Positions 48,529 to 61,000 are shown, counted from the first letter of the stretch. The stretch is 64,000 nucleotides of DNA from Verticillium longisporum (GCA_019188255.1 JAETXT010000014.1:186001-250000); one strand, 5' to 3'. Notes: generated by a model from the letters alone, not told the origin. Numbers and translations are program-made.

Positions 48529-49579
48529 CTACTCGTGACGCACGGCGTAGTCCGTGTCTGGGAGGTAGAGGTGCCTGTCGGCGCCACTGGCCGTCAGCAC
48601 CACCATGCGAATGACACCGCCAGAGCTGCCGTCCCACTTGATCGCCTCGCGCAGCGCACCCTTGACGAACGCGACGGCCTCCTGCTCCTCCATGCTCTCC
48701 TGCCAGTTGGCGTCGCAGTAGCCGTAAATGTATGTCGAGCCCGAGCCGCCGATGGCATAGGACTGCTTGTGAAGCGATCCGCCGAGGGGAATCGAGTAGA
48801 CCTGACCGCCGTGACGCTCGTCCCAGCCGGCGATGATGAGGCCGGCCCTATCATCGACCATGTTAGCCATGCCCTTCTGTGACCGTTGTCGAGCCATGTG
48901 CGGCGCTCTCCCCTTCTCTCGATGAACAACTCACGATAGGCGGTCCTTGTTGGAATAGCAAATCTCCTGGAAAATGGACGCCGCCGTCTGCGTCATGGGC
49001 GGCTTGCCGTTGCGCATGGCGTACATGCCGAGCTGGTACTGGACAATATCCGCGACAGCCTGCGTGTCGGCCGCCGAGCCGGAGCGGCAGCACCATATTG
49101 TGTCGTGGACTCGCGTGAGCTTGTCGGTTACTCGGTTGGCGATGTATGCGCCCGTGGTTGTTCGTGAGTCGGCGCCTGCGTGTGGAGGGGTACTGTCAGC
49201 TCCATAGTCCCTTGTAGTTCCGCATGCCTATATAGGTGTCGCAGCTTTCCTACGAGTGGGTCTTGCATACCGAGAATGACGCCGTCCTTGAATGTGACTG
49301 CCATGCTGCGAGAAATCGTCAGAATTGTTGAGTGCGGGTTCGAGGACGTCGAGGATCGTACATGGAGGTGCCCAGGCTGTGAAAAAGTTAGCATAGAACC
49401 CATAGTCAGAGGAAACTTGACAAACTCACTTGACCTCGCCCTTCTTCAGCCTATCCATGTCGACGTGGATGCCATCTGTAATCCTCACTTATCAGCTTCC
49501 CTGTTCGACGCCTTGTTTCGAGCTGGGAGCTCCAAACAGACGGACCTTCATTGAGCGCGCCAGTAGTGGTGAAATCCAT
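48529..49579 (-). CDS. pre3: 20S proteasome subunit beta1 (Pre3/PSMB6 type)
   Basis: Caspase-like catalytic subunit of the proteasome core, 229 residues. Six exons: 49579-49546, 49475-49430, 49376-49362 (only 15 nt), 49305-49271, 49175-48935 and 48847-48529. Splicing restores [22 protein letters not shown]; Thr30 becomes the N-terminal nucleophile after removal of the propeptide at the Gly-Thr bond. Other landmarks: [34 protein letters not shown] and [22 protein letters not shown] and [10 protein letters not shown] identify beta1 rather than beta2 or beta5. The ATG at 49579 gives [11 protein letters not shown]; frames further upstream are unlike the family. Confidence 0.93.
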
Positions 49580-50133
49580 TGTGGGCGAGCTTCGGGTTTT
49601 CGGAATGTATGTGTTGCGTGTCTGGTGCAGGTTGAGTCGCTTTGGAGGAATCGTGGGTGATGGGCTGAAGTGTCGTCGTTGAATGGACCGGGGCAGGAAG
49701 GCTGGAGCTCGATGATGGAAGCTCAGGCAGCTCCGACGCGTTGGCCTTGCGTCGCTGGGCGGCATTGGGGGTCACGTGGAGTTGGCGCCAGCTGCCAGCA
49801 GCTGCAACGCCAGAGCCCCCCGATGTCCCGAGAAAGCCGCATCTTGACTTGCGTACTAACAAAGCTCGAGACATGCCCGCGGCGAAGATCGCTTTCGAGC
49901 TGGTCTTTCGTTAAGGTTATACATGGGTGAGTGGGGGTTCTGACTGGTTCCCTTGCTCTTCTTTAACGCACATCTACGAGACCCTCAGATGCCACAGCCT
50001 TGTCATCGCCGAGGAGACCACCGTCATGTCAAGAACACACCATCAGAACACCAATGCATACCTTGTGCATTTGTCTCTTTGAAATTGTCACCAAATGTTC
50101 TCATGTATCCTCGCTCTAAATAACCATGACCCA
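49580..50133. other. Intergenic spacer
   Basis: 554 nt between the beta1 start and the Erv2-like stop, both on the minus strand. It must carry the beta1 promoter. I did not find a clear PACE-like box. Confidence 0.5.
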
Positions 50134-50838
50134 CTATGCTTTACTGTCGTCCCCTCGTAATTCGACCCCTTCTCCGGCCTCCTTTTTCTTCTTGTCCTCA
50201 TCGCCGCATCCGCAGTCGTAAAAGTCGCCAATGTTCGCGCAATCGAACAGGTCCTTCTCCAGCCTTGTGTTGACCTCGTTGTGGACGAAGCACAGCCAGC
50301 CGGCGGCGGCTGTGCGGCTGCTGACCTGAGGCGGGTACTTGGCAATGAGCTTCTGGAAGTGCGACGCGCAGTCGCCGCAGGGGTAGAGGCGAGAGAACAG
50401 TGTGATGAACGTCTTGAGAGTAAGACTTTCTTCGGGGCTCGGCTTGTCGGGGAAGCGGCCCATCATGGTGTGGAGGAACTTCCAAGAGGCGCGACCGAGC
50501 TCGGCCCTGTAAACGGTGGTTGTTAGTCTTCCATTTGGCTAGCTGGATGCGAGGGACGTTGATCAAAGCATCTTGTGGGAGGGGGATGCAATCCGCGGGG
50601 TAACGTACTTGGCCGTCGCATTCTCGAGCTTGGGCGCAATGGAACCGCCGACGAGGATGTTGCTGTCGATGGTGCCGATGTCAAACGCCGCTGCGGGAGT
50701 CGAGTCCTTGACCAGCGGCGCCGGTGCCGAGTGGGAGCTGGTGCCGTCCCTGATCCCAGAGGAGAACAGGTACGAGACGCTGAAGAAGGCCACGATGGCC
50801 AGGACGACAATGGCCGAGAGATGCTGTCTGCGCGTCAT
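50134..50838 (-). CDS. erv2: FAD-linked sulfhydryl oxidase, Erv2 type
   Basis: Endoplasmic-reticulum oxidase that makes disulfides with O2 as acceptor; 200 residues. Exons are 50838-50609 and 50506-50134 (intron GTACGT...CAG). An N-terminal membrane anchor (HLSAIVVLAIVAFFSVSYLF) is followed by a ~45-residue stem. The Erv1/ALR domain begins at ELGRASWKFLHTMMGRFPD. The active-site CxxC is YPCGDC (Cys120, Cys123) and the FAD-contact segment is CFVHNEVNTRLEKDLFDC. A C-terminal shuttle CGC (in FYDCGCGDE) matches the Cys-Gly-Cys pair known from yeast Erv2 and argues against mitochondrial Erv1. The tail is Lys/Glu-rich. The start at 50838 is the first ATG directly before the anchor. Confidence 0.92.
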
Positions 50839-51345
50839 GGTGATAATGATGTTGCGTGCGAATGCCTTGGTGTTGCGGGAGGCAAGGGAGTGTAGCGAGG
50901 GCACACGAGGTCCCGAAGCAAGTTGACCAAAAGACAGAGAAGATGATCGATCCAAGATTCAAGGAGATCGGCAGATACGACCACCATGTGCCATTCAACG
51001 ACCCCTTCCCGTTAATCGAAGTGAAAGGGGCGCTGGCGGAGGCTGCTGTCGGCCCACTGTGGGCCAATGGTGGGCTGGTCCCTGAGTGGGGTTGGGGGAG
51101 GAGAAGTTGCTTCTCCACCAATGGGCTGAGTAAAACAACGCCACCATCAGAGCAGGAAAATGGGAGATAAGATAAGAGCTCGAAGCATGGCATCACCAGT
51201 TTGCGAAAGTTATCATGAGATTCGAGCTCAACCTGTCCCTCTTCTTGTTCTTCTCCTCAGTTCATCTCGCGAACTTTAGATGCCGTGTACCCGACCATGC
51301 TATTTCGTTTCTGTAACGAGTCTCCTCCTCGCCTTCGAATCGTAC
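50839..51345. other. Intergenic spacer
   Basis: About 500 nt upstream of the Erv2-like gene; no feature recognised. Confidence 0.5.
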
Positions 51346-52290
51346 TCATCTCTTTCTACGTCTGATACAGCATTTAGCCGTCTCCAGGATGATGCCCTGC
51401 ATCATGGCCACATCAATATCCGACACCGTGTCTTGCTGTCCCAGGCTGTCCCAAATCAGGGCACTCGTCCACTCGTAACATTTATCGACTCTCTCACGGA
51501 CGCTCTGCTTCGCTTCACGGTAGGCTGCATTCGCGGCGTATGCGTGCTTCATAGCTGTCCTCTGTGCTTCTTTCCACCATCGGTTCTTCCGGTCGGCTGC
51601 CTGCTTCGTCGATGATCCTCCAGCGCCACGAACCTCCTAGACGCGATGCTCTTGATGACTTGACGTGGAGCGACTCGGATCCGGGCGATAGTCGGGCAGG
51701 GAAAGGGTCTTGCTACGATCGAAGCTGAAAGTCGTCTCAATCTTGACCTCGGTAAGGTAGTTTTCAGAGCTGCTGCTGCTTGCCGTCAGCATCTTTCCCC
51801 AAGTATGCAACTAAGCAATTGATCTTACAGCGAGTCTCTCTTCCTTCTACCCGAAGGCTGCTGCGCTGCCATTGCTTCTGGACCGAGGGCACTGCTGCAC
51901 GGCGGATGCGATGCAAGGTAGCAGATAAGGTCCTTCAAGCAAGAGATTTCTTGACGGTTGATCATCAGGTATGGAGCTGGAATCCAAAGGCGGGAAGTTG
52001 AAAGAAACCAGGAAACTCAGGCAGCGTTCGCAGCTCCGCTCTTGGACCTTCTTCGTGTAAGCGTTCTGCACCTGCGGACAAGAAGGTTCTTTGATTCGAC
52101 AGGACTTTAGGCAAAAGCACAACTTCACCATCGATGTCGATATCTGGTAGATTCAAAGAGAGCGGGGCATCGGTAGCGCAGCGACTTCTTAGGAACAGAC
52201 TATTTCATGCTTGTAAACTTCAGAACCCCGTCGTTCTTGAGCTGTTCTGAATCCAGGGACAACCGCAAGCCTATCTTCTTCTGTTTAGTG
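51346..52290 (-). pseudogene. Degenerate or misread coding patch, unrecognised
   Basis: Several protein-like segments follow each other on the minus strand but not in one open frame. They are KIGLRLSLDSEQLKNDGVL (about 52285-52225), then LPDIDIDGEVVLLPKVLSNQ and AELRTLPEFPGFFQLPAFGF (to about 51968), then EISCLKDLICYLASHPPC with RRKRDSL (about 51965-51847). A probable intron (GTAAGA...AAG with CTGAC) comes next, then ENYLTEVKIETTFSFDRSKT, an in-frame TAG (51639-51637), and AQRTAMKHAYAANAAYREAK ending in IRRRKR. The step between the second and third parts fits a one-base deletion. I recognise no domain. It may be a gene damaged by base errors or a true pseudogene. Confidence 0.35.
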
Positions 52291-53523
52291 GCCAACGCTC
52301 AACTAAACACCTATAAACGATTTGTACTTTTCTCCTTAACTCAGGCGTCGTAAATGACCTTCATCTATGGTTTGTAAGTCAAACCTATATCGCCATCCCT
52401 GCGAAAGTGCAAGACAGCTACACCTCCTCGGGAAATGACTTGCTTGCTTGTATCAGTCAGCGCCCATGTTGAAAGACGCGTTGCATGACCCTGTAGATGT
52501 AATGATGCCAAGTCAGTATCTTAGACAGGCAGCGGACCACTCTCGCATTAAGGAAACCAAAGTCTATGGGTCACGCTGTGAGATGACCCTGATCAACCTC
52601 GTCGTCATGTCAGCAGTCCTTCCCCGATCAGGGTAACAGCTGACTATGATCGTGGTGCAGGCTAACATATAACAAGCGTCACTTTTCCAGTTGACATAGT
52701 TCAGTCCCGGCAGTTTAGAGTTCTACTGGGACAAAAGCTCATGAATCTGCATTACACGGTTAGCTTTCTTGCAGAAACAAACAGCCGTTGAGCCGAGCAT
52801 ATTCGGCTGGTAGCGACGCTGACGAAGGAAAGATTGCAGGTGCTCGTAACTTCCAGCTGAAGATGCTTTGCGCTTGATATCTTGGCTACGTTTGGTCTGC
52901 ATCTGTACGCACAAGTCACCGACGAAAGAAGCTTTACAGATGCTCGTAATTTCTAGCCGGACATGTTTTGCACTCGATATCATGGATGCTTGACCAAAAA
53001 CATTCAAAGGTCTTGTACCAGCCCAAAGCCCCTTGTCTCATGGTCAAACTGAGCCTCTTTCTCAGAGACATGACCGGTACAAGATCATGTCAGTGTTTCT
53101 GCTCATTGCGATATGTCAGTGGATTTGATGTCTTGTTTGAGGTCGTCGTGGTTGCCCACACGGGTACTTCGGTTGAGGTATTCGTAAAGAAGCGCAAGTG
53201 CGATCAACGTCCCCGCTAGACTACTCTTCTCTACAGATTATCAGTTCCACATGTTCATCTTGCCAGCTCACGTCAGGTATGGATCAATACCGGCCCTAAA
53301 GGCATATGTCGATCAAGTCAGTGGCCGAAGCGGCCAGCGCGCGGCTGATAACAAGATTGGTAGTATTCATAAGACAGTCCCGGGGCTTCGAGCTTCAAAC
53401 AGCCCGGTCTTAAATTAAATATTTCATCCAAGCAGTTCTACCTGCCATACATGCTACGCCTTGCCTCTGTTTCTCGGGCCAAAGCTTTGTACACGAAAGG
53501 AAACCCAAACTCATCATCGGCCT
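52291..53523. other. Intergenic region with a diverged direct repeat
   Basis: No supported gene. The base composition is less GC-rich than around it. It contains the 65-nt repeat pair listed separately and the 3' flank of the WSC gene. Confidence 0.45.
52821..52985. repeat. Two diverged 65-nt direct repeats, period 100 nt
   Basis: Copies at 52821-52885 and 52921-52985 align without gaps from gacgaa to atatc-tgg. Most differences are transitions (C/T, G/A). The period is not a multiple of three, so a repeated protein motif is unlikely. Confidence 0.75.
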
Positions 53524-56500
53524 CTATGGCCTCGGCGTACCCGTTACTTTTGTTGTTAATGGGCCGCCCGTTGTAGGGAAGTCTACGGGAAGCGTCGTTG
53601 CGTACAGATCGAACATCTTCGGTCCACCACAACGGTTGTCCGTCTTGGTTGTCACGGTGGTGGTGCCACTCGTCGTGTAGGTCAGCACGCTGCCGTAGCA
53701 GTAGTTTGTGCAGGCGCGGGTGCCGATAAGAGACGTGACTGCACTGCCCTTGAAGTCAAAAGTATTGCCAGCGTAGCACTCGTGATGGTACTCGATGAAG
53801 ACGTAGGCCGGCGCGGCAGTGGGAGTTGGGGCATTGGAGGCACGTTGGCGTGCGAAGTCGAAGCAAAGTTCGGGCGTGACGCTGCGGTTGGATAGCAGGT
53901 GAGGCAGGGCATGGCCAGAACTAGTGTCCTGGAAGCAGCCAACGTAATAGTAGCCGTTGGTGGGGGTTGCCGTAGGGCCGGAAGACGAGCTTTCGATCGT
54001 ACTAGTGAAGAGGCTGGAAGCTGAAGTCGAAGCGGAGACGCTGGGAACGCTGAGGAAGGACGAGGTAGGGACGTCGACAACAGTGCTCGATTTGGCGATG
54101 ATGCTAGATTCGGGAATGCTAGACTGAACAGTGCTTGATTCTTCAACCGAGCTGACAACCTGGGAAGGGGCGGACGCTTCGGACGAAACAGGTTCGGAGC
54201 TAGCCGAAGGTTCGATGCTTGAGATAGCCTCGAGGCTCGAGACGGCAGCGGAAGAGGTAGGCACCTGGGAAGAAGCAGGAGCCTCGGAAGAGACTGCCGC
54301 CACAGAGGAGGCAGCAACTTCCGAAGAAGAGGGCGTGTCAGATGAAACAGCGGCGATGGATGTCACTGACGGCTCTGCGGAGATGGGTTCCTCCGAGGAG
54401 ACTGGCAGCTCTGATGATGTGGGCTCAGCACTGGACACAGGAGCTTCGCTAGAGATGACATTAGAGGTCACAGTCGAGGCGACCTCAGTTGTTGACGGGA
54501 CGCTAGGTGGCTCAGAAGTCGCTGGAACGGTTGTTGGAGATGCGACGGCGGTGGATGACGAGCCGGAGCCGGGCTCAAGACGGTAGAGGTCCAAGCGGCT
54601 ACCAGCACCACAGTATTGCAGCTGGGGAGCGTTAGCAAGTTCACAATTCGCATGTCGGTTAGGAGGTCTTACGCTATTGCCCTTGCATAGAGTGCTGCAC
54701 TGCGTGACGGCGGCGGGGACGGAGCCAGCGTTAATCGTGTTTCCGCAGTAGCACTCACGCCCGTACTCAACACCCATGTACAGGAAGTTGTCAATCGCGC
54801 AGAATGCTGCGCAAGAATCGACAGACAGGGTATCGGAGGCAAAGCTCTTGCCTGAAAGGGCGCGGCCAGTCGTAGCCTCGGTCTGGCAACCTTCCCATTG
54901 GTAGTCGAGAACCTGCTGAACGTGCTCAGGGCCCGCTGGCGGCGTGTGGACCTCGATATTGCGGAAGACGGACAGCTTGCGCCAGCCACCGCAAAGACCG
55001 GTGGAGGACCCAATGCAAGCACTGGAACAGTCAGATTCGGGAGCGCGGAGTGCAGCTTCATCGAGAGTCCAGCCACAGAAGCACTCCCTGCCATACGTGA
55101 GACCGAAGTAGTTGTGTGGGTTTCCGTTGCCGCTGCAGAAAGCACCGCATTTCTCCAGAGTCATGTCGTCGGACGCTGTCTGGGATGCACCGAGCGTACG
55201 AACGTTATTGACCAGGTCGCTAAAGCAGCCTGCGTACTCCCACTCATTGTTTACGAGAGCGGGCTGGTTGGGGTTTAGAGGCGAGGCCCCGGTAGGGGTG
55301 GCGGCGGAGCTAGTGGTAGTGTCCGGTGCGGCAGACGAAACAGGCTCAGCCGAGGACTTGGGCTCACCCGAAGTGGCGGCGCTAGTAACCACGACAGAGG
55401 TCGAGGTCGTCACGACGGTAGTCGAGGTGGCAGCTGTCGTGACAGCCGTCGTGACAGCCGTGGTGGTGGCGACAGTCGTCGTGGTAGTGCCAGGTGTAGT
55501 GCCCTGACCGATGGACTCGAGGAAAGCAGCAATGTCAAAGGCAGTAACATCAGCGTACAGACTCATGTGGCCGCCATCACCACCGCAAGCCTGCGTCTCG
55601 TCGCCCATGCATCCAAACGTGCATCGGTTCTCGGCAGGGTCGGTGTATGTCTGGGGGTACCTGATGTTTTGGGGCGGTCCACCGCACCAGCACTCGCGGC
55701 GGTACTGCATACCGGAGAAGATGAAGCCGCGGTCGCGGCAGAGCTGTGTGCACTGCTGAATGGTATTGGTCAACTGCTGCGCTCCGTTGTTGACCTGGGT
55801 CTGCAGGTTGCGGCCCATGCGAGTGTCAGCAAAACAGCCGACGTATTGGTAACGAGCCTCGCCGTTTTCCAGGACGGGGCCGAGTTGACGGGGCACGATG
55901 CGAGCCGTGAAGAGAATGTCCTTGAGACCCGCATCCTCGCCAGTGTTTGGGTCAAGTCCGTTCGTCGTCAGGGTCCATGTGCCCCGAATGTTCAGTGCAG
56001 GTGTATTAGGTTGGATGGGCCCAGCACGAACGCCAACTGTACCAATGGCGCAGTCATCGGCCCTAATCTGAAGGCCCTCACCAAGCTCGTGATCGGGGTT
56101 CAGGGCTCGAAGCTGCTCGCTATCGGGGGCCTTCGAAATCGTCACAGTCATGGGCGAGCCGCCACGGTTGCAGACGCGAATATGGGTCTCGGCGGAGCCA
56201 CCAGTGGTGACATCGCCAAAAGTCACGGTATAGTGAGGCGACAGAGAGTTCCAACCACCTTGGCCGTCCGCCACTTCGAACGCTACCACTGGCGGGCTCG
56301 CGACGGTGGCCGTGAGCTCAAAGGTCAGGACACCACCGTCAGACCAGACGGTGACAGTGGAGGTGTAGGCGCCTACTTCCAAGTTGACTGCACCGGCATC
56401 GAAGAGGAAACCAAGCGAAGTCTCAGCGCCAGCGTCAATCTTGGATCCGATCACGGGGAAAGCAGTTGAAGAGAAACCAGAGCCGAGATCAGAGGGTCCG

Positions 56501-58675
56501 CTGACATTGTTATATGCGCCCCCGGCAGTCTGGAAGGCCAGCCCTTCGATTGTCAGGCTGCTGTTGCCGACATTGGCGAGGACGGCAGAGGCAGAAAGGG
56601 TAGTCAGACCATCCTGGCGAAGGACAACGGTGCCCAGGGGCACGCTGGTCGAGGGAGAGTGCAGGAACGGGCCTCGGTTGACTACTGTGCCCTCGAGCGA
56701 GATGATGGACACGGCAGCAAATTGGGCGGGTGCAGTCACTCCGAGTGTCAGAGATCCGCTCACGTAGCCCGGGAAAACGCCGGCCGCGTTATTTTCAAGA
56801 TCCCAGGTGACGCCGAACGTGAAGGATGTGCCAGCCGAGATAGCGCCCTTGGGAAGCGTTGAGTTGTTGCAGATGAAAGAGGGGCTGGACACAGAACACC
56901 CCGTGATGGTTGTCACAGACGTCTGGGCTGTGCAGCTGACAGTGGCGGAAGTGGCCGAGCCGAGCTCAACAGTGCCGAAATCGACGTCAGAACAGGTAAT
57001 GGCCTGGTTAACGGATGTTCCGAGGCAGTAGAGCCTGTTCGTTGTGGCTTGATAATACACGCGGCCATCACCGAAGACGGGACGCTGAAACTTGTTGGCA
57101 CCACGAAGACCGGAGGGCAGCTGAATCGGAACGAGAACACCGTTCTCAGGGATGGCGCGGAACGCGACGAGACCGAGAGTCATGTCGGTCACCCAGACCT
57201 GTGGCAGTCAGTATGCGAATGCAGATACGCAGGCGAATCGACTTACAATTCCAGTACCGGGCTGGCCGTTGTCCGATGTCACGGTCACCTGGCCCAGGCC
57301 GATTCGTGAAGCAGTAGCGGTCCAGGCGGACTGACCAGCTAGCGAGAAGACAGGCTTGCCAGCAGCGTCATGGCCCAGGCGAAAGGCCTTCATTGGCCCA
57401 CCAATGGTCGCGGAGTATATGTAACCGCCTTCGTGAGGATAACTGCCAAACGCACCATAGACAGCACCGCCGAGCTCAATGGTCTGGATGGTGTTGTCGC
57501 CAGCGCCGGGGCCGTTACGGAAGCCACCGAGATCGTTGACGTTGAGAAGATAAGCGCGACCCTCTTTGCCGGCAATGATGCCCATGCGATCCACGCCAGC
57601 ACCCCTGAACACAGACCCATCCAAGAGCGCCAGACCCGAAGAGCCGACGTCGCGGTCGCCGGCATTGAGACCGGAGTAGTCATAGGGTTGAAAATAGTCG
57701 ACCTGGCGCCATTTGCCCTCGGGCGAGAGCTCCATCCTGACGGTGGAGTGGGATAGGGTCGAGCATGGCGAGCGGCCGCTGGCGGGAACGTTGCCGTTGT
57801 GCTTGCCCTGGCCGTTGGCAGCAACAAAGAATACGGAGCTGCCAATGACTGCGTGGCCAACGCCGCCCTGCCAAATGCCAGCCTTGCCTCCATTCTCGAC
57901 GGTAATGTCGAGCGGCTGGGGTCGGGGCGCCGGGGGCGGACTCGGTGGCCCACATGCTGGTGACGCCAACGCCAGGCTGCTTGCTCACGGCGACCAGGTA
58001 TCCCGTGTAGTTGCCGCGGCCGCAGTGGGAGCCGAAACCAGCAACAATGTGACCGTTCACGTCGGACAGAGCAGGTCGCTGGAGGGCGACGCCGCCAATA
58101 ATGTAACGGGCGGGATCATTGTCGGCATTGGCGCCATCGATCAAGGTGGGAAATCCCGGAACGTCCTCAAGGGAGGGCAACTGCAGAGCATACATCTTGT
58201 AGACGCCGTTGATCTGTCCAGAGGTGAAACCATCGCGGTAGCCCTTTGAGAAGACATACATAATGCCGGTAGCGGTGTCAATGATGGGAGTGCCAGTAAT
58301 GCCGATCCAGTTGGGAATGTCACCGCAGTTCGCATCGTCACGGTTGAAGGGAGCCTGCAGCTGTCGTATGCGGATAAGGGAGCCGGTCTTGGCGTCGAAG
58401 ATGCGGACATTGTTCTTTTCAGAAGAGGTGATGAGCAACTCGGAGCCGCCAGGAGGCGTGTAGACGAGGGGTTTCGCGAGGAACAGCTCCTGGGTGTCTT
58501 CGGCCTGCCATTCCCAGAGGTTGCGGAAGCCCGAGGTGACGGTGTTGGGGTTCAGGTTGTGGTTGGGCAGATAGCCGGACTGCGAAACGTCGACGTCCTG
58601 AGTTGAATCGGTAGGCGCCTTGGAGGTGACGAGGGCCGGCAGAGCCGCCGTCAAAAGCCCGAGAACCCAGCGCAT
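53524..58675 (-). CDS. Large secreted WSC-domain protein with propeller-like N-terminus, frameshifted in this sequence
   Basis: About 1,684 residues in the intended frame. Exons are 58675-57247, 57198-54673 and 54621-53524. A signal peptide (MRWVLGLLTAALPALVTS) leads to a beta-propeller-like region (to about 600) with repeated strand motifs such as PIIDTATGIMYVFSKG and VENGGKAGIWQGG. Then follow Ig-like/choice-of-anchor segments (DFGTVELGSATSATVSC). Four Cys-rich WSC domains start near 926, 1131, 1242 and 1542, each with YxxxGCF/Q, RECxCG-like and final CGG cores, separated by Thr- and Ser-rich linkers. WSC domains bind carbohydrate. No C-terminal membrane helix is seen, so it is probably extracellular. 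A +2 frame change at 57918-57927 (two GGGG runs) fits two missing bases. Intron 2 (51 nt) is stop-free and in frame. Confidence 0.85.
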
Positions 58676-61000
58676 CGCGAAGTGAAGAGATCAAGAAGCA
58701 CCTCGGCAATACAAGGGCTGGTGGTTATAACGACTGGCGAGATGCGTGGCTGCCTGATCAGACAGGAAGCAGCACAACAGCATCATGAGGAAGAGGGAAG
58801 CAGAGGAGAGCGGCCCGTCGCCGGCAAGGACATGGTGGGCTATTAATGACTCCCATTGAAAGCCAAGCCGCCGCCGGAGAGAGATGCAGCTCGATAGCGA
58901 GGACGAGACCATCTTACGCAGGCCACAGGCGCAGTCCGGCATGGGTTTGCGCGAGGCTTGAGTGGACTGTGAGCTGACACACGCCGCCACGTCCCACAGC
59001 ATTGGGCCAGCTAGAGTCGAAGGGCCAAGCTAGAGTCGAAAATGGTTCGAAGGACATGGGGAAGGAGGAGGCAGTTCGGATACCGAGCATGGAGGGCGGC
59101 GTCTGTCGATTCAGGTGCCAAGGCGAGGGTAGCCGCAGTCGACAAAGTCTCTTTGTCCATTGTCCATGATTACAGCGGAGCGGGCGAGGTCTGCAGCCGG
59201 ACCTGGCAGGATTGGGGGACGTGGTTGTGCCTGGCAGGGGTCTCGTGTCTGGGCTGCATATGCCCAGGCCAGACCAGCGAGAGAGGGGCGGAGACGACGA
59301 TGGAGGGTGGTGGTATCCACGAAGTGGAGGGGCGGCGTAGGTCGTGGTGTGCTGGTTTGTTGTCGTGGACGCAACGCCCCGGCGAGGCTGCAGCGACGGG
59401 AAGATGGCGTTTTTCTTTTCCGATCATGCCTGGAGCATCGAGGATGACCTGCAGGCAAAGTGTCGTTGATGCAACAGTCCGTCGTCAGATACACGTCGAT
59501 GGGGCTGTCGAGGGGTTTGATGGAGTTGGTGATGGTACCGAAGGCAGGTGGAGGAGCTGGCGTTGAGGACAAACGGCGACGGAAGAAATTAGAGCCTTGG
59601 CCCGCTAGCTCCATCAGGCAACTCGACCCCTGAATGCCATGCGCCCATTAGCGGTCTACCTCATTGACTATTGACTCGGCTAATTCGCACTTGCTCCGTG
59701 CCAGTGCCTGTCGTCTTGGCCCCGCCTCCGCCTGCGCGTGTCCTTTAGCGTCTCAGCGCCTGTGCTTTAGCGTCTCACAGCGCCCGATGTGCCCTGTCGC
59801 CCAGTGGTCCCTGCTGTCGTGGCCCTGAGGCGGGGGTGGACCGGTGTTCTCGCTCTCCAACGTCTGCCTACAGCCTCTACAGTTGGCAGACTTCAACATC
59901 AGGCGATTGCCCTCTGCCTCTCGCCAGTGCCATCCGAGATTACTGCACAAACAAATCGCCATCTGTTGCCGATCACTGCTCATACGATATGTGCATCGTC
60001 AAATCGTTGCTGGCGGACAGATGTGGTCAAGTACATGTACCACACCAACCACCACGCCCCTGTCTGGCATCGATGCTGATTTCCCGGTAGGATTTTGCCC
60101 ATATCTTAAACCCCGTCCCTTCCTTCAAGCGTTCATCGGAGCCCACCATCCCTCCCCCTGTCTTCTATATCAGGCATCCTACCACGACCCATGTAGGCGA
60201 ACGCCAGCCCGCTGTCACCCCATGGCACAAGATCGAGATGTGATCCAGCGAGCCAACACGCTAGCAGCAATCCTGACCCAGGCCAGGCCCATGCCTCGTC
60301 CACTGCCATCGACCGTAGACTATTGCCTGGAGCTGATTGTGTGCGGACGACGCTCTTTGCCAACGACACGCGCACTCGTCTCCTGCCCCTTTGAGACGTC
60401 TGCCCTACAGGTGGCCGGCCGGCAAAATGGGTGCCCAGGGCTCTGGTCCAGTCCAGGCCCCATTATCAGACACGCGTAGCATCTGGGCATACTTAGCGTG
60501 CGCCGTTCATCCATCGGACTACTTTGACCGGGACAAGGACTCTGCTTGGATTCTCGAATGGTCCGTCGTCACTCGAGGTCGACGCCCTACAGCGTAAAGT
60601 CGTGCTCACCTAGGAAGATCCAGGCCAGTGGCTTATTTATGGTTCCATGGAAAGCACCTCAACGTGGTTGTCGATCATCGATGCGACCATCACCATGTTG
60701 TGTCTGAGGTGTGAACCTAGAATCCTTGCCTATCAATCACCCACGAGGCACATGGCGGTTATGCACACGGTATCTTTTGGTCATGCATCGATCTTCTGCA
60801 TAGTTTGCTTGCCCTGCGGACCGTTTGCTCAAAACGCAGGAGCTGTTTGCTGGGGACCTCGCAGCGTGATTATTTTGCCACGCTTGACATTTCCGCTAGT
60901 CTGGCCTAAACATGGGGTTCACCAAACCTAGACGCAACTGGCACCCATCATGCCGAGATGGAGACCCAGACCATGCATAGCCAGGAACACGACCTCTTCT
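58676..61000. other. 2.3-kb intergenic region
   Basis: Promoter of the WSC gene and the 3' side of the transporter gene. Open frames (for example 59844-60479, plus) carry no recognisable domain. A near-perfect duplication at 59004-59040 is listed separately. Confidence 0.5.
59004..59040. repeat. Tandem duplication of an 18/19-nt unit
   Basis: GGGCCAGCTAGAGTCGAA is followed directly by the same unit with one extra A. Confidence 0.9.

Noticed and set aside
59844..60479. 211-codon plus-strand frame
   Set aside because: No domain or signal; composition drifts along the frame and other frames are open too.
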